Part shown: positions 51,071 through 59,585 of the stretch, one piece after another | Layout: each line of letters opens with the position of its first letter | Numbering within the stretch: the stretch's first letter is position 1 | Assembly: GCA_031548025.1 (NCBI GenBank) | Contig: JAVBRM010000011.1 | Coordinates: 111,021 to 175,020, forward strand | DNA length: 64,000 bases | Direction: 5' to 3' | From: UBA5239 sp031548025 | GTDB taxonomy: Bacteria > Verrucomicrobiota > Lentisphaeria > Victivallales > Victivallaceae | Position numbers and translations under genes: made by a program | The notes under the pieces: model-generated | Databases searched by the model: none | What the model saw: the letters and a program-made list of their open reading frames with translations, nothing else | Told to the model about the DNA's origin: nothing

Positions 51071-53551
51071 TCAGCGCATCCAGAGATTTCCCCAATGATT
51101 GAGGGTGGCGTAGGGGCCATTCGCCGGGGCGATGGAGTAAGCGGTGGTTTCTTTGCCGGCGAACCGGGTGCGGCCCGCCTGGATGCCCCACGGCAACTGC
51201 TTGGTGGGGGCTTGCTGACCCAGATCCTTGACTGGAATCATTAATTCCACCGTCCAGCGATCGTCGTACTTTTTCACGACGGCCTTGCAACCGGGATTCC
51301 ATAAGATCGGCAGAGTATCGCGTTCGATGATCGTGACGTCCTGTGTTTCGTCGTATATGGCCCCGTTCGGGTTCACCACGATTTTGAAATAACTGCGTTC
51401 GGGGGAATTCAGGTATAACTCGACCACATCGTCATTGAAGATGGTCGCGTCATCATTCCGGATACAGGCGGTTTTCAGCTTGTCCATGTTGTTTTCGTAG
51501 CAGACAAAGGCGGCCAGCAGATACTTGCCGTCGGCGGTCATGGCGAAGGCGGCTCTGGTCTGGTCGCGCTTTACCGATTCACCGGTGCGGTGAACCACCA
51601 TCGTGTTCCAACCGTGTTTATATTTATCCACATTGCCGTCCAGCCGCCATGGTTCCGGGGCCTTGTACGCGCGGATATCCGGGCCGGTACGCTGGAGATT
51701 CGGGAAAAGAGTTTTCAATGAGCTCATATCATTGACGAGGGCGGTAATTCGCCGCCGGTAAACCGAGCCTTCCGGCGCTTTGGCCAGGGCCCGTTCGAGG
51801 ATCGCGAAATACCGATCCACGTCTTTTTCTTTCAGGAAGCCGGTCGTCGGGGTGACGCTGCGGGATTCCTGTCGGCACCAGACTTCCTCCGCGAACTCGT
51901 GAAATTCTTTCATTTCCGCAGCCGCCGGACCAAAATAAAGCTGATAATATTCGTCCAGCAGTTTATTCATATCCAACTCCGGGTCCCAGAACAGTTTCAT
52001 CTGCACGTACATCATCAGGTGGATCATCGGTACCATGCCGATTCGCTGCCCGGCTTCGTTCTTCGCGCCGCTGGACTGCGAAGCCGGTTGCAGTTCGATG
52101 AATTTGCCGTCGGCATACGGCAACATTTCCCGCATTTCCCGCTGCAGGTATCCGGTGAAAAATACCGGATAACGCGGATAATTGGGACGGCGGTAATACA
52201 GGAAATAATCCCAGATCGGAGCCTTTCGGCCTTCTTGCAGCTCGATCCATGGCTTGCGTTTGTCCAGATACGCCTTGTTGACCGAATCCACTACCCGGTG
52301 AGCGCTGTACGGCTGGGCCGATGGGAACAGAATGTTGTCGGGGACTTTGCTCTTATCCAGATTGGAGGGAAGCAAGCTGATATTGCTTTTGGACATATAG
52401 AGCAGAAATTTGTCCGGATGTGTTTTTTTCAGTTCGCGCGCCAGATCAATATTGAAATCCCAGACATAGTCGGAAGCGGCCTGTTCAAAGCTCATCCCGT
52501 CTTTCCGGTAAGCGGCCAGATCCCGGTAATCCATTGTGAAAGTACCGTCCGGCGGCCCGACCGCCACCCCGGACAAATTCGGGAACGCGTCGAACATTTT
52601 CCGCAGAAATACCCCGCCGGCCCGCTTGAAATCGGGATTGGTATAACGCGGAACCCCCCATCCGGCAGGATAGCCGCTCCATCTTTTTCCGGGCGACTCT
52701 TCGGCCAGGTACTCGGGGTGAAGCTCATGCTGTTCGCGTGAACCGTAAATCGCATAGGTAGTGTGATTATAGACAATCAGATTATTGTTGCCGCCCTTCA
52801 GGCGTTTGAGCCAGGCGATACCGCCTTCGTCCGCGCGCATGGAGTTGTAATAGCAAAACTCGCGACGGGCAAATTTCGCCTCGACGGTAACACGTTGATC
52901 CGGCACGGAAATGGTCTTCTTTTGCGGTATGACAGTGCCATCCTCATAGGGAGCATAAAAGCGGACTCCGAGCTGTTCCAACAGGGCCGTTACCGCATGC
53001 CATGCCCCAATGTCGTCGTTGGTGAAAATCTTCAGGGGTGCGTTGAAATTCCCGCCGCCGTTACCGACATGGAGGGTCGTGAATTTTTCTCCGCAGAAAT
53101 CCTGCCAGGCTTTCAGGCCGGGCGACGGAAAATCCGCCGGCTTGTCCTTGAGCCCGTAAGACAGGTAAAGAGAGTCGTTGCGCGACATTTTATAGGGAAA
53201 ATCCTCCGAATAGACCACCGGCCCGGCCAATACCGCGTAATTTTCCTTGACCAGGATATCATAACCGCTGTTTTTGAATTCCGGGAGCTTATAGCCGAGT
53301 TTTCGGGTGAAGTTGCTCTCTCCCACATAAACTTGATTGGCAACTCCGGGCGTCGGCTGATTAACGGTTTTCAGTTCCGCGCCGGATATCTCCCGCAGAT
53401 ATTTCCGCAGATCCTCCGCGGCCAGTTTAATCCCCTGGTAGGCGTCTTTGTCTATTACGATTTCCGCCGTGGGTTTGCCTTCTTTGACCAACTCCAAGGC
53501 CATAACTCCGGCTGCCGCCGCCATCAGAAAAAATACCGTCAAACATTTCAT
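51071..53551 (-). CDS. DUF4838 glycosidase-like protein with CBM9-like C-terminus (cassette C)
   Basis: Secreted protein of 826 residues: signal peptide (MKCLTVFFLMAAAAGVMA), N-terminal GH67-N-like domain (~20-130), DUF4838 region (~150-590), CBM9-like domain (~670-826; FNDDVVELYLNSPERSYFKI). Nearly colinear with the cassette A protein: both have LLEQLGVRFY, NGTVIPQ/DGTVIPQ and PERSYFKIVVN, and both lack the C-x-C-x2-C motif, reading VGPPDGTFTMD instead. AAGGTG precedes an ATGATG; the second ATG (53551) has the better spacing. It follows the pilin gene by 19 bp and ends cassette C. Confidence 0.87.
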   Translation of the reverse strand: MKCLTVFFLMAAAAGVMALELVKEGKPTAEIVIDKDAYQGIKLAAEDLRKYLREISGAELKTVNQPTPGVANQVYVGESNFTRKLGYKLPEFKNSGYDILVKENYAVLAGPVVYSEDFPYKMSRNDSLYLSYGLKDKPADFPSPGLKAWQDFCGEKFTTLHVGNGGGNFNAPLKIFTNDDIGAWHAVTALLEQLGVRFYAPYEDGTVIPQKKTISVPDQRVTVEAKFARREFCYYNSMRADEGGIAWLKRLKGGNNNLIVYNHTTYAIYGSREQHELHPEYLAEESPGKRWSGYPAGWGVPRYTNPDFKRAGGVFLRKMFDAFPNLSGVAVGPPDGTFTMDYRDLAAYRKDGMSFEQAASDYVWDFNIDLARELKKTHPDKFLLYMSKSNISLLPSNLDKSKVPDNILFPSAQPYSAHRVVDSVNKAYLDKRKPWIELQEGRKAPIWDYFLYYRRPNYPRYPVFFTGYLQREMREMLPYADGKFIELQPASQSSGAKNEAGQRIGMVPMIHLMMYVQMKLFWDPELDMNKLLDEYYQLYFGPAAAEMKEFHEFAEEVWCRQESRSVTPTTGFLKEKDVDRYFAILERALAKAPEGSVYRRRITALVNDMSSLKTLFPNLQRTGPDIRAYKAPEPWRLDGNVDKYKHGWNTMVVHRTGESVKRDQTRAAFAMTADGKYLLAAFVCYENNMDKLKTACIRNDDATIFNDDVVELYLNSPERSYFKIVVNPNGAIYDETQDVTIIERDTLPILWNPGCKAVVKKYDDRWTVELMIPVKDLGQQAPTKQLPWGIQAGRTRFAGKETTAYSIAPANGPYATLNHWGNLWMR

Positions 53552-53570
53552 CATAGACACCTTAATTGAT

Positions 53571-54299
53571 TTAATCTTCCCGGTCCAGGTACGCATTGAC
53601 CCAGAATGGAGAATTGTGATCTGTCAAGCGGAAACTGCCGTATTTCCGGGAGCTGACATGAAAATCCAAATAAAGGACATTGGCCTGATTCAAATGCCGG
53701 AAAACGACCGTATTTCTATTGCCATGAACCGGCGAGTCGGTAAAATCCGGCCTTTTGTCGGCGCTATCCATATAAATCGCCAGGCGGCTGGGAAATTTGG
53801 CCGCGAGGGATTTCATCAGGGTAGGCTTCTGGGTGGCGAATGTTTGAGAATTACCGATGGTTACCGAAAATGCAGCGGCGGAGGCGGCCAGTTCCGGCAT
53901 ATCTTTGGCGACCGGGCAGACATACGGTCCCCGTTGGGGATAGCTGGCTAAGGCCACCGAAGCATGGGTAAAGTATTGTTCCTTCGCCCTCGAGGTACCC
54001 TCGAAATCAAAATACATCTCCCAACATGTCTGGCGATTTTCCCGCATGTCCGTATATTCCTCGGAACCCGAGGCGCACAACGCCGAAGCCGCCTCCCGCC
54101 AGGTGGACGGCGGAATCCAGCCGTATTGAGCATGATACATATTGGCCAGCATTCCGACCTGCTTGAGGTTGTTGACGCATTTTATGGTCATTCCGCGGGC
54201 GCGGGCCTGGCTTAACGCCGGCAGCAACAACGCGGCCAATATGGCGATAATCGAAATCACGACCAGCAACTCAATGAGCGTAAAAAGTATTCTTTTCAT
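53571..54299 (-). CDS. Type II pseudopilin-like protein (cassette C)
   Basis: Prepilin-type protein of 242 residues: MKRILFTLIELLVVISIIAI, hydrophobic helix to LLLPALSQARARG, then periplasmic domain. The -1 residue is L rather than G. The H-x9-D element is HLNQANVLYLDF (DF instead of DG), followed by FRLTDHNSPFWVN, closely matching the cassette A pilin (FKLTDMKTPFWSN). Middle gene of cassette C. Confidence 0.87.
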   Translation of the reverse strand: MKRILFTLIELLVVISIIAILAALLLPALSQARARGMTIKCVNNLKQVGMLANMYHAQYGWIPPSTWREAASALCASGSEEYTDMRENRQTCWEMYFDFEGTSRAKEQYFTHASVALASYPQRGPYVCPVAKDMPELAASAAAFSVTIGNSQTFATQKPTLMKSLAAKFPSRLAIYMDSADKRPDFTDSPVHGNRNTVVFRHLNQANVLYLDFHVSSRKYGSFRLTDHNSPFWVNAYLDRED

Positions 54300-54313
54300 T
54301 TTTTGAATCTCAA

Positions 54314-55180
54314 TTATTGAATTTTCTTCAGTTTTTCACTGACCCGTTGAATATAACTTGCATGAGTTTTCATTTTCACGGCTTGCTGATAATAATTCGC
54401 TGCTTTTGCCCGGTTGCCGCGGGCCAGTTCCAAATCGCCCCATCTTTCCCTGGCCATAAAATGCCACGGATTGGTGTCATTCCACTCACGGCCCAGCAAC
54501 TCAAGGGTTTTTTCCGCTTCATCAAGTTGCTTCCGCTGGATCAGGATATCGGCTTTTCTCAAAGCGGCGTCGATCCACGGGGCATTCGCCCGCATCTGGG
54601 TAATCGCCAAGGCTTTGTTGGCCGTTTCCAGCGCTTTGTCTTCATTCTTGCTGAGCATCCAGCAGGACGATAAATTATTCAGACTCGTAACTTTGACGCG
54701 AAAATCTGAACCGGCTCCGGCCGCGGCTTTTTCCAAATCCCGAATCGCTCCGGATTTGTCGCCGGGCAAACGCATCGAGTTGCTGCCGCGCATATAAAAT
54801 CCCTGATAAGCCAGACGTTCCGGCCATGACTCGATATTTTCTTCCTTGAAAGCCTCCGCCAATTCCTTGTGCTTACCGCATTCGGACATGACGGTCATTA
54901 CGGTATAGGACTTCAGAGGGCCGGCAGATATTTTTCCGGCGACGGCCATACCTTCGTCATACTTTCTGGCGCATCCATAGGCTCGGGCGGCCAGGCTGTG
55001 ACAACGGTCCGCGGCGGCGGCGTCCGGCGCTTCCGCGACGAGTTTTTCTCCGGCTGTTGCGGCCTCGGCGAACTTTCGCCGTTCAAACAGTTTTTCGGCG
55101 TCCTGATAAGCCGGAATGAAATCGCCCGCAAACATCATTGCCGATATCGCATAGACCAGACAAAGAATTATTTTTTTCAT
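54314..55180 (-). CDS. Secreted TPR protein (cassette C)
   Basis: Exported protein of 288 residues, signal peptide MKKIILCLVYAISAMMFAG, then TPR-like helix pairs (AEKLFERRKFAEAATAGEKL; GDLELARGNRAKAANYYQQA). NIESWPERLAYQGFYMRGS aligns well with the cassette A protein (KIENWPDRFAYKGFLMR) and also with cassette B. First gene of cassette C, divergent from the GntR regulator, with a good promoter upstream. Confidence 0.82.
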   Translation of the reverse strand: MKKIILCLVYAISAMMFAGDFIPAYQDAEKLFERRKFAEAATAGEKLVAEAPDAAAADRCHSLAARAYGCARKYDEGMAVAGKISAGPLKSYTVMTVMSECGKHKELAEAFKEENIESWPERLAYQGFYMRGSNSMRLPGDKSGAIRDLEKAAAGAGSDFRVKVTSLNNLSSCWMLSKNEDKALETANKALAITQMRANAPWIDAALRKADILIQRKQLDEAEKTLELLGREWNDTNPWHFMARERWGDLELARGNRAKAANYYQQAVKMKTHASYIQRVSEKLKKIQ

Positions 55181-55210
55181 AATATTTCTTCTTGTTTAAT
55201 GAAAAATAAA

Positions 55211-55225
55211 CATGTCACTCTTTTA
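55211..55225. promoter_or_regulatory. Candidate operator for the GntR-type regulator (upstream of cassette C)
   Basis: CATGTCACTCTTTTA, just downstream of the -10 box of the minus-strand promoter, resembles CATGGTCACTTTTA at 55287-55300 and the 50976 copy. Occupation would block cassette C transcription. Confidence 0.4.
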
Positions 55226-55227
55226 AA

Positions 55228-55255
55228 ATTATACAACATAAATCAGTCTTTTCAA
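55228..55255 (-). promoter_or_regulatory. Promoter of cassette C
   Basis: Minus-strand TTGAAA (55250-55255), 16-bp spacer, TATAAT (55228-55233); the leader to the TPR ATG is about 40 nt. Confidence 0.6.
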
Positions 55256-55283
55256 TATATTAAGCAGAAAATTCAAAAAAATA

Positions 55284-55311
55284 TTGACATGGTCACTTTT
55301 ATGATTATATT
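55284..55311 (+). promoter_or_regulatory. Promoter of the GntR-type regulator, overlapping a candidate operator
   Basis: TTGACA (55284-55289), 16-bp spacer, TATATT (55306-55311). The spacer begins with the small palindrome TGACATGGTCA (55285-55295), part of the motif repeated at 55211 and 50976. AAAGGAG precedes the ATG at 55332. The arrangement suits autoregulation. Confidence 0.6.
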
Positions 55312-55331
55312 ATAAAAGGAGAATACAAAAC

Positions 55332-56360
55332 ATGGAAAAACATGAATGGCTGTTAAAAGAGTTACGGCGCGAGCTTGATGAGGGAAAATATCCGGTTGAA
55401 AGCCGTTTCCCGTCGGAATACGATCTGGCCAACCGTTTCGAACTGGCAAAAACCACCGCCAACAAGGTGGTAAGCCAGTTGGCCAGCGAAGGTTATCTGT
55501 CACGGGGCAAACGCGGAGCGGGGACCCGGGTACTGCGCCGGAGTGTCTTCAAGCGCGAACAGATCGCGTATATCGGCAACATCAACCGTTATACCACTTT
55601 TATGATACGCGGCATGATTGATACCGCCCTTGGGCACGGTTACCAGAGTGTGGTCATGTCTCCTCCGCAAGCCGAACTTGAGCGTTATCTCCGGCAACTG
55701 GAGTGCACTCCGGTCAAAATGGTCATCACCTGCCAGATGGGAACTCTGAAACTGCCGCCGGAAATACCGGTCATCTATATCGACCAGGAGTTCAGTTCTT
55801 CCGAAAAAGACAAACATTGTGTCAACTCCGATAATTTTCAGGGCGGCCATAAACTCATGCAGACTCTCCTGGCGGCCGGACACCGCGAAATTCTCATCTA
55901 TTCATGCGGACAGGCTTTCAGCACCCGCAGGTCCCGGATTTACGGATTTCAGGAAGCCATGCGGCAAGCCGGCATTCATGACGGCAAAGAGCGGACCTTC
56001 TTCGGCCTTATTGACAACATTGCCGACACCAAACGGACCCTGCAGAAAATGCTGGCGCAATTTCCCGGTACTTCCGCCATCGTCACGGAATCGGATGACG
56101 ATACTTTATCTGTTATCCGCGCCGCCAAGGAGTTGGGCAGGTCGTGTCCGGGGGATATAGTCCTGACCGGGTTCGGCAATATCCGGGGATTTTATGACAT
56201 TTACGACCTGCTGACCGCCGACCAGCACCCATATCACATGGGTGCTCTGGCCACTAATTGCGCCATCGAGTTTTTCGAAAAAGGCATTCCCGGCGAACCG
56301 GTCCGTGAAATCGTCCCGGTGGAAATCTGCAACGCTAATTCCCTCGTCCGCAAAAATTAA
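55332..56360 (+). CDS. GntR/LacI-type transcriptional regulator (AraR-like)
   Basis: 342-residue regulator. N-terminal GntR winged HTH (~1-70; FPSEYDLANRFELAKTTANK) joined to a LacI-type periplasmic-binding-protein effector domain (~75-335; IAYIGNINRY, DNFQGGHKLMQTLLAAGHRE, SAIVTESDDDTLSVI). This is the AraR-type architecture of sugar-responsive repressors. Divergent from cassette C, so it most likely represses cassette C until its sugar ligand is present. Confidence 0.88.
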   Translation: MEKHEWLLKELRRELDEGKYPVESRFPSEYDLANRFELAKTTANKVVSQLASEGYLSRGKRGAGTRVLRRSVFKREQIAYIGNINRYTTFMIRGMIDTALGHGYQSVVMSPPQAELERYLRQLECTPVKMVITCQMGTLKLPPEIPVIYIDQEFSSSEKDKHCVNSDNFQGGHKLMQTLLAAGHREILIYSCGQAFSTRRSRIYGFQEAMRQAGIHDGKERTFFGLIDNIADTKRTLQKMLAQFPGTSAIVTESDDDTLSVIRAAKELGRSCPGDIVLTGFGNIRGFYDIYDLLTADQHPYHMGALATNCAIEFFEKGIPGEPVREIVPVEICNANSLVRKN

Positions 56361-56366
56361 CATAAT

Positions 56367-56405
56367 TTTGTGCAAATTTTCGATTCAACTTGAAATTTGC
56401 ACAAA
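56367..56405. terminator. 13-bp perfect inverted repeat between convergent genes
   Basis: TTTGTGCAAATTT (56367-56379) and AAATTTGCACAAA (56393-56405) with a 13-nt loop, 7 bp after the GntR gene stop and 35 bp past the lipase-like gene stop. Convergent placement suggests a bidirectional terminator, but the stem is AT-rich; a palindromic operator is the alternative. Confidence 0.4.
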
Positions 56406-56439
56406 CAATCTTTATTCGATTGATTTACAAAGAGATAAT

Positions 56440-57141
56440 TTATTCTTCGTCGCGACTGAAGCGGCTGTTCTGGAAGAAATTGAGGACTTGTTTCTGGACT
56501 TTGGGGCGCATCATGATGAATGAATGCCCGGAACTCATGATCAGATAGTCATCCTGCGTTTCCAGCGAGGTCGAATCCCGCGGAACCAGCAAATCGTGGG
56601 AGGCGACGATGATTCCAAGCGGTATATCCTTCGGAATCAAGGGAATATTGTGTACCGGAGAGTCTTCTCCAAATGCCAGGTCCGGCAGAGGTTTCGAGAT
56701 TTGATCGCTGAACGGAATGTATTTCAGCGCCAGGCTGGCGGCTTTTGAACCGCGGTTCGGCGGAGCCAGCATGACCACCGACTTGATTTTGTCCTTGGTC
56801 AACACTCCCTCATCGGTCAAACTCCCCACTACCTGCCGGGTCACCAGACTGCCAAGGCTGTGGGTGACGATATTGATTCGCCGGTCGGGATATTTCCGCA
56901 CAAGTTCCTCCAAGGCGGTCTTGAATTCGGCCGCATGTTGCTTCACGTCGCCACGGGTGGTCCGGTAATCATAACAATAGGTTTCGTAGCCTTTCATGCC
57001 GAGGAATTTACCCATCGAATACATATAAAATGCGTTATGGCTGAGCCCATGGATGGTTACCGCCAATTCTCCGGTATCGCATTGCGGAGCAGCGGCGAAA
57101 TGAAGCATAAAACAACCGGCGGATAAATATTGCATGATCAT
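56440..57141 (-). CDS. Alpha/beta hydrolase, lipase/esterase-like
   Basis: 233 residues. Oxyanion region VTIHGLSHNAF, nucleophile elbow THSLGSLVT (Ser), acid region IIVASHDLLVP and late SSGHSFIM (His) complete the triad. Related to PGAP1-like or triacylglycerol lipase-type proteins. A hydrophobic N-terminus (MQYLSAGCFMLHFAAAP) might be a signal or an anchor. Starts immediately after the xseA stop (TAAATG). Last gene of a minus-strand run with NIF3-like, M50 and xseA. Confidence 0.82.
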   Translation of the reverse strand: MIMQYLSAGCFMLHFAAAPQCDTGELAVTIHGLSHNAFYMYSMGKFLGMKGYETYCYDYRTTRGDVKQHAAEFKTALEELVRKYPDRRINIVTHSLGSLVTRQVVGSLTDEGVLTKDKIKSVVMLAPPNRGSKAASLALKYIPFSDQISKPLPDLAFGEDSPVHNIPLIPKDIPLGIIVASHDLLVPRDSTSLETQDDYLIMSSGHSFIMMRPKVQKQVLNFFQNSRFSRDEE

Positions 57142-58467
57142 TTATCGAGTCCTCGCTGCGGTGATTTCACCTTTTGCCAATTTAATATTGAGTTCAACTC
57201 CGATATCGGCATCCTCATCGGAAGTGACGATTTTATCGCCGCTCGTCACCAGCGCATAGCCGCGCCGGAGTACCTGCGACGGGTCCAGATTCACCAGTGA
57301 CTGCCGGATGCCGTCAAGCCGGTTCCGGCGCTCCGCATAATATTGTTTGGAAAAATGACTCATGTTTTCCTCCAGACGGTTCAGCAACAACGATTTTTCG
57401 CGCAACTGCGCCTGAGGCGAAAATCCTTTCAGCCGTTCGGCCATGATCCCGACCCGGTTGCGGGATTCGGTCATCGCATGACGCAACAGATTGTTCATTT
57501 CATTTTCGATTTCATCGATCTGCTGCTGTTTCTGGCGCACCATGTAGACCGGCTCGCGAAACACGAAACTGCCGGCGGCATTTTCCAGCCGGTGATGCAA
57601 GACTCCGGTAAGCTCCCTGACCGCTCCGGTCATATCTTTGGTTAAACGGTTGATTTTTTCGGTCAATTCATCCCGGTGGGCGGCGACCAGTTCCGCCGCC
57701 GCCGAGGGCGTCGGCACCCGCAGGTCCGCCGCAAAATCGCAAAGCGTAAAGTCGATCTCATGCCCTACCGCGCTGATTACCGGAATCCGGCTGCCGGCTA
57801 CCGCCCGGACCAGGACTTCCTCGTTGAAAGCCCATAAATCCTCCATGCTCCCCCCGCCCCGCGTCAGCACAATGACATCGACGCCGCGCACCCGGTTGAA
57901 AAACTTGATCCCCCGCGCCAATTCCGGCGCCGCTCCCGCCCCCTGGACCGCCGAAGGATAAATCTTCACCGGCAAACCCGGAAAACGCCGGGCTACGATT
58001 TGCAGAAAATCGCGGATCGCCGCGCCATCCGGCGAAGTCACCACTCCCACACAGGAGGGCAACAGCGGAATACTCTTTTTACGCTCCGAGTCAAACAAGC
58101 CTTCGGCTCCGAGACGCTGCTTCAATTCTTCAAAACGGCGCTGAAGCTCACCAAAACCCACCGGACGGATCGACTTGACGCTGAACTGGTATTCGCCGCG
58201 CACTTCGTAAACGGTCAGCTTGCCGAATACCTCCACCTCCGAACCGACCTGCAGCCGGAGTTGTTCGACCGCCCTGGCCCCGCTGAAAAACACGACCCGC
58301 ATCTGCGTTCTCTTGTCTTTCAGAGTCATGTAGACGTGGCCGGAAGCCCGCTGTACGCTCAGGGTGCCGATTTCACCGCGCATCCAGAACGGCATCAAGC
58401 TGTTTTCCAACAGCTCCCGGACAATTGCGTTTGCTTCGCTTACCAGCCATACTTTGTCGTCAGTCAT
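57142..58467 (-). CDS. xseA: Exodeoxyribonuclease VII large subunit
   Basis: 441 residues (normal length). N-terminal OB-fold (WMRGEIGTLSVQRASGHVYM), catalytic-core motifs GVVTSPDGAAIRDFL, VLTRGGGSMEDLWAFN and VISAVGHEIDFTLCDFAAD, then a coiled-coil C-terminus. It cleaves single-stranded DNA with XseB; no xseB gene is seen nearby. Its start overlaps the M50 stop (TGATG). Confidence 0.95.
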   Translation of the reverse strand: MTDDKVWLVSEANAIVRELLENSLMPFWMRGEIGTLSVQRASGHVYMTLKDKRTQMRVVFFSGARAVEQLRLQVGSEVEVFGKLTVYEVRGEYQFSVKSIRPVGFGELQRRFEELKQRLGAEGLFDSERKKSIPLLPSCVGVVTSPDGAAIRDFLQIVARRFPGLPVKIYPSAVQGAGAAPELARGIKFFNRVRGVDVIVLTRGGGSMEDLWAFNEEVLVRAVAGSRIPVISAVGHEIDFTLCDFAADLRVPTPSAAAELVAAHRDELTEKINRLTKDMTGAVRELTGVLHHRLENAAGSFVFREPVYMVRQKQQQIDEIENEMNNLLRHAMTESRNRVGIMAERLKGFSPQAQLREKSLLLNRLEENMSHFSKQYYAERRNRLDGIRQSLVNLDPSQVLRRGYALVTSGDKIVTSDEDADIGVELNIKLAKGEITAARTR

Positions 58468-59099
58468 CAGGCGCCTCCTCCAAAAAGCGACATCACCACA
58501 CTGGCCAGCTCAAGCGTAAAATGCTCGCCCAAGTCATAAATCTTGTCAATGAAAATCAGGATCAGAAATACCAGGGCGAAACCGAAAGCGACCAGCGTTT
58601 CGCTCTTCATATTATACAATTTCGGGAAAAAATAACAGATGATATGCCAGCCGTCAAACCCCGGCACCGGAATGATATTGATGAAAAACAACGTTATATT
58701 CAGAGTTCCCGCCATCCCGAACAAGATTTGGGCGTTGTTATTGCCGCCGAAATGCCATAACAACCCCAGAACGATTGATGAAAAAATAAAAATCAGGACA
58801 TTGGTCGCCGGACCGGCGAACGAAACCAGCGAATCGCTCCAGCGGTGTTTCATGTTCGCCGGATTCACCGGCACCTGTCCCCAGGCGATACCAATGAACA
58901 ACATCATAATAATGGAGATTGGTCCCATCTGTTTCACGGGGTTCAACGTCAGGTGTCCCTGATTGGCGGCGGTCGGATCGCCCTGTTTCAGAGCCACCCA
59001 GGCATGGGCGAACTCGTGACAGCATATCGAAACCACCACAATAAAAATCTGCATAAAAAAGAATTGCGGATTTTCCCACAAATACCTGATAAATAACAT
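58467..59099 (-). CDS. Site-2 protease family (M50) membrane metallopeptidase
   Basis: 210 residues, multi-pass membrane protein. Zinc site CCHEFAHAW (H28, E29, H32) near the N-terminus and a third-ligand region PVPGFDGWH; AFAHAWVALKQGDPTA and LNPVKQMGP are typical of the YwhC/rhomboid-like M50 subgroup. The ATG at 59099 (GAGG upstream) is chosen because the longer frame runs back into the NIF3-like gene. Substrate unknown. Confidence 0.9.
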   Translation of the reverse strand: MLFIRYLWENPQFFFMQIFIVVVSICCHEFAHAWVALKQGDPTAANQGHLTLNPVKQMGPISIIMMLFIGIAWGQVPVNPANMKHRWSDSLVSFAGPATNVLIFIFSSIVLGLLWHFGGNNNAQILFGMAGTLNITLFFINIIPVPGFDGWHIICYFFPKLYNMKSETLVAFGFALVFLILIFIDKIYDLGEHFTLELASVVMSLFGGGA

Positions 59100-59110
59100 C
59101 GCAATATCCT

Positions 59111-59431
59111 CTATTCCGTTGAAACCGGCCAATACTGAAACGCCGGAGTTTCGTAAGGGTGGGCGGTCCGCATGGCGACGATTATTTCTTTAATAATCTC
59201 CGCCGGGCAGATAACTTCAATTTTAAGTTCTTCCACCAGTTCGACTTTGTTTTCGCTGCCGAGAAACGGGTTGCTGCCGCTCAACGGCCGGAACTGTCCG
59301 GTTCCCGCGGTCTGCCAGCAGCAGCAATCATAATTGCCGATCCGCCCGGCCCCGGCGCGGAAAATCGCGTCCTTAACCACTTCCGCGTGGCTGGTCGGTA
59401 CATATATTTCAAGTTTGATAAATTTTTCCAT
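59111..59431 (-). CDS. NIF3-like / YqfO-type PII-fold small protein
   Basis: 106 residues, matching the short stand-alone version of the domain inserted in NIF3/YqfO proteins: KLEIYVPTSHAEVVKDAIF, GAGRIGNYDCCCWQ, GTGQFRP, and a C-terminal TAHPYETPAFQYWP. Function unknown, perhaps metal or ligand sensing. First gene of the minus-strand run to 56440; AAAGGTG lies upstream of the ATG. Confidence 0.85.
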   Translation of the reverse strand: MEKFIKLEIYVPTSHAEVVKDAIFRAGAGRIGNYDCCCWQTAGTGQFRPLSGSNPFLGSENKVELVEELKIEVICPAEIIKEIIVAMRTAHPYETPAFQYWPVSTE

Positions 59432-59471
59432 AACATAGTCACCTTTATGAAATATAGTCTGATTTTATGCG

Positions 59472-59511
59472 AAAACAAATTTCAAAATGTACCATGGATA
59501 AAATTTGTTTT
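59472..59511. repeat. 11-bp perfect inverted repeat upstream of the GntR-SBP gene
   Basis: AAAACAAATTT (59472-59482) and AAATTTGTTTT (59501-59511), 18-bp spacer, just upstream of the consensus -35 box at 59517. May be an operator for either divergent gene. Confidence 0.4.
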
Positions 59512-59516
59512 GATTG

Positions 59517-59545
59517 TTGACAAAGTATCAATTCGATGTTATAAT
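59517..59545 (+). promoter_or_regulatory. Perfect consensus promoter of the GntR-SBP regulator gene
   Basis: TTGACA (59517-59522), 17-bp spacer, TATAAT (59540-59545): both boxes perfect. Such a strong promoter on a regulator gene implies tight repression. Confidence 0.7.
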
Positions 59546-59554
59546 TATATATAT

Positions 59555-59566
59555 CAATCTAGATTG
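59555..59566. promoter_or_regulatory. 12-bp palindrome, probable operator
   Basis: CAATCTAGATTG, a perfect palindrome at about +5 to +16 of the transcript from the promoter at 59517. The position suits repression, most simply autorepression by the GntR protein encoded next. Confidence 0.45.
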
Positions 59567-59585
59567 CAGCAGGGAATTCATATAT

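Noticed and set aside
50955..51302. 115-codon open frame on the minus strand below the cassette C DUF4838 gene
   Set aside because: Overlaps the 3' end of the DUF4838 gene in another frame, with no ribosome site or homology.
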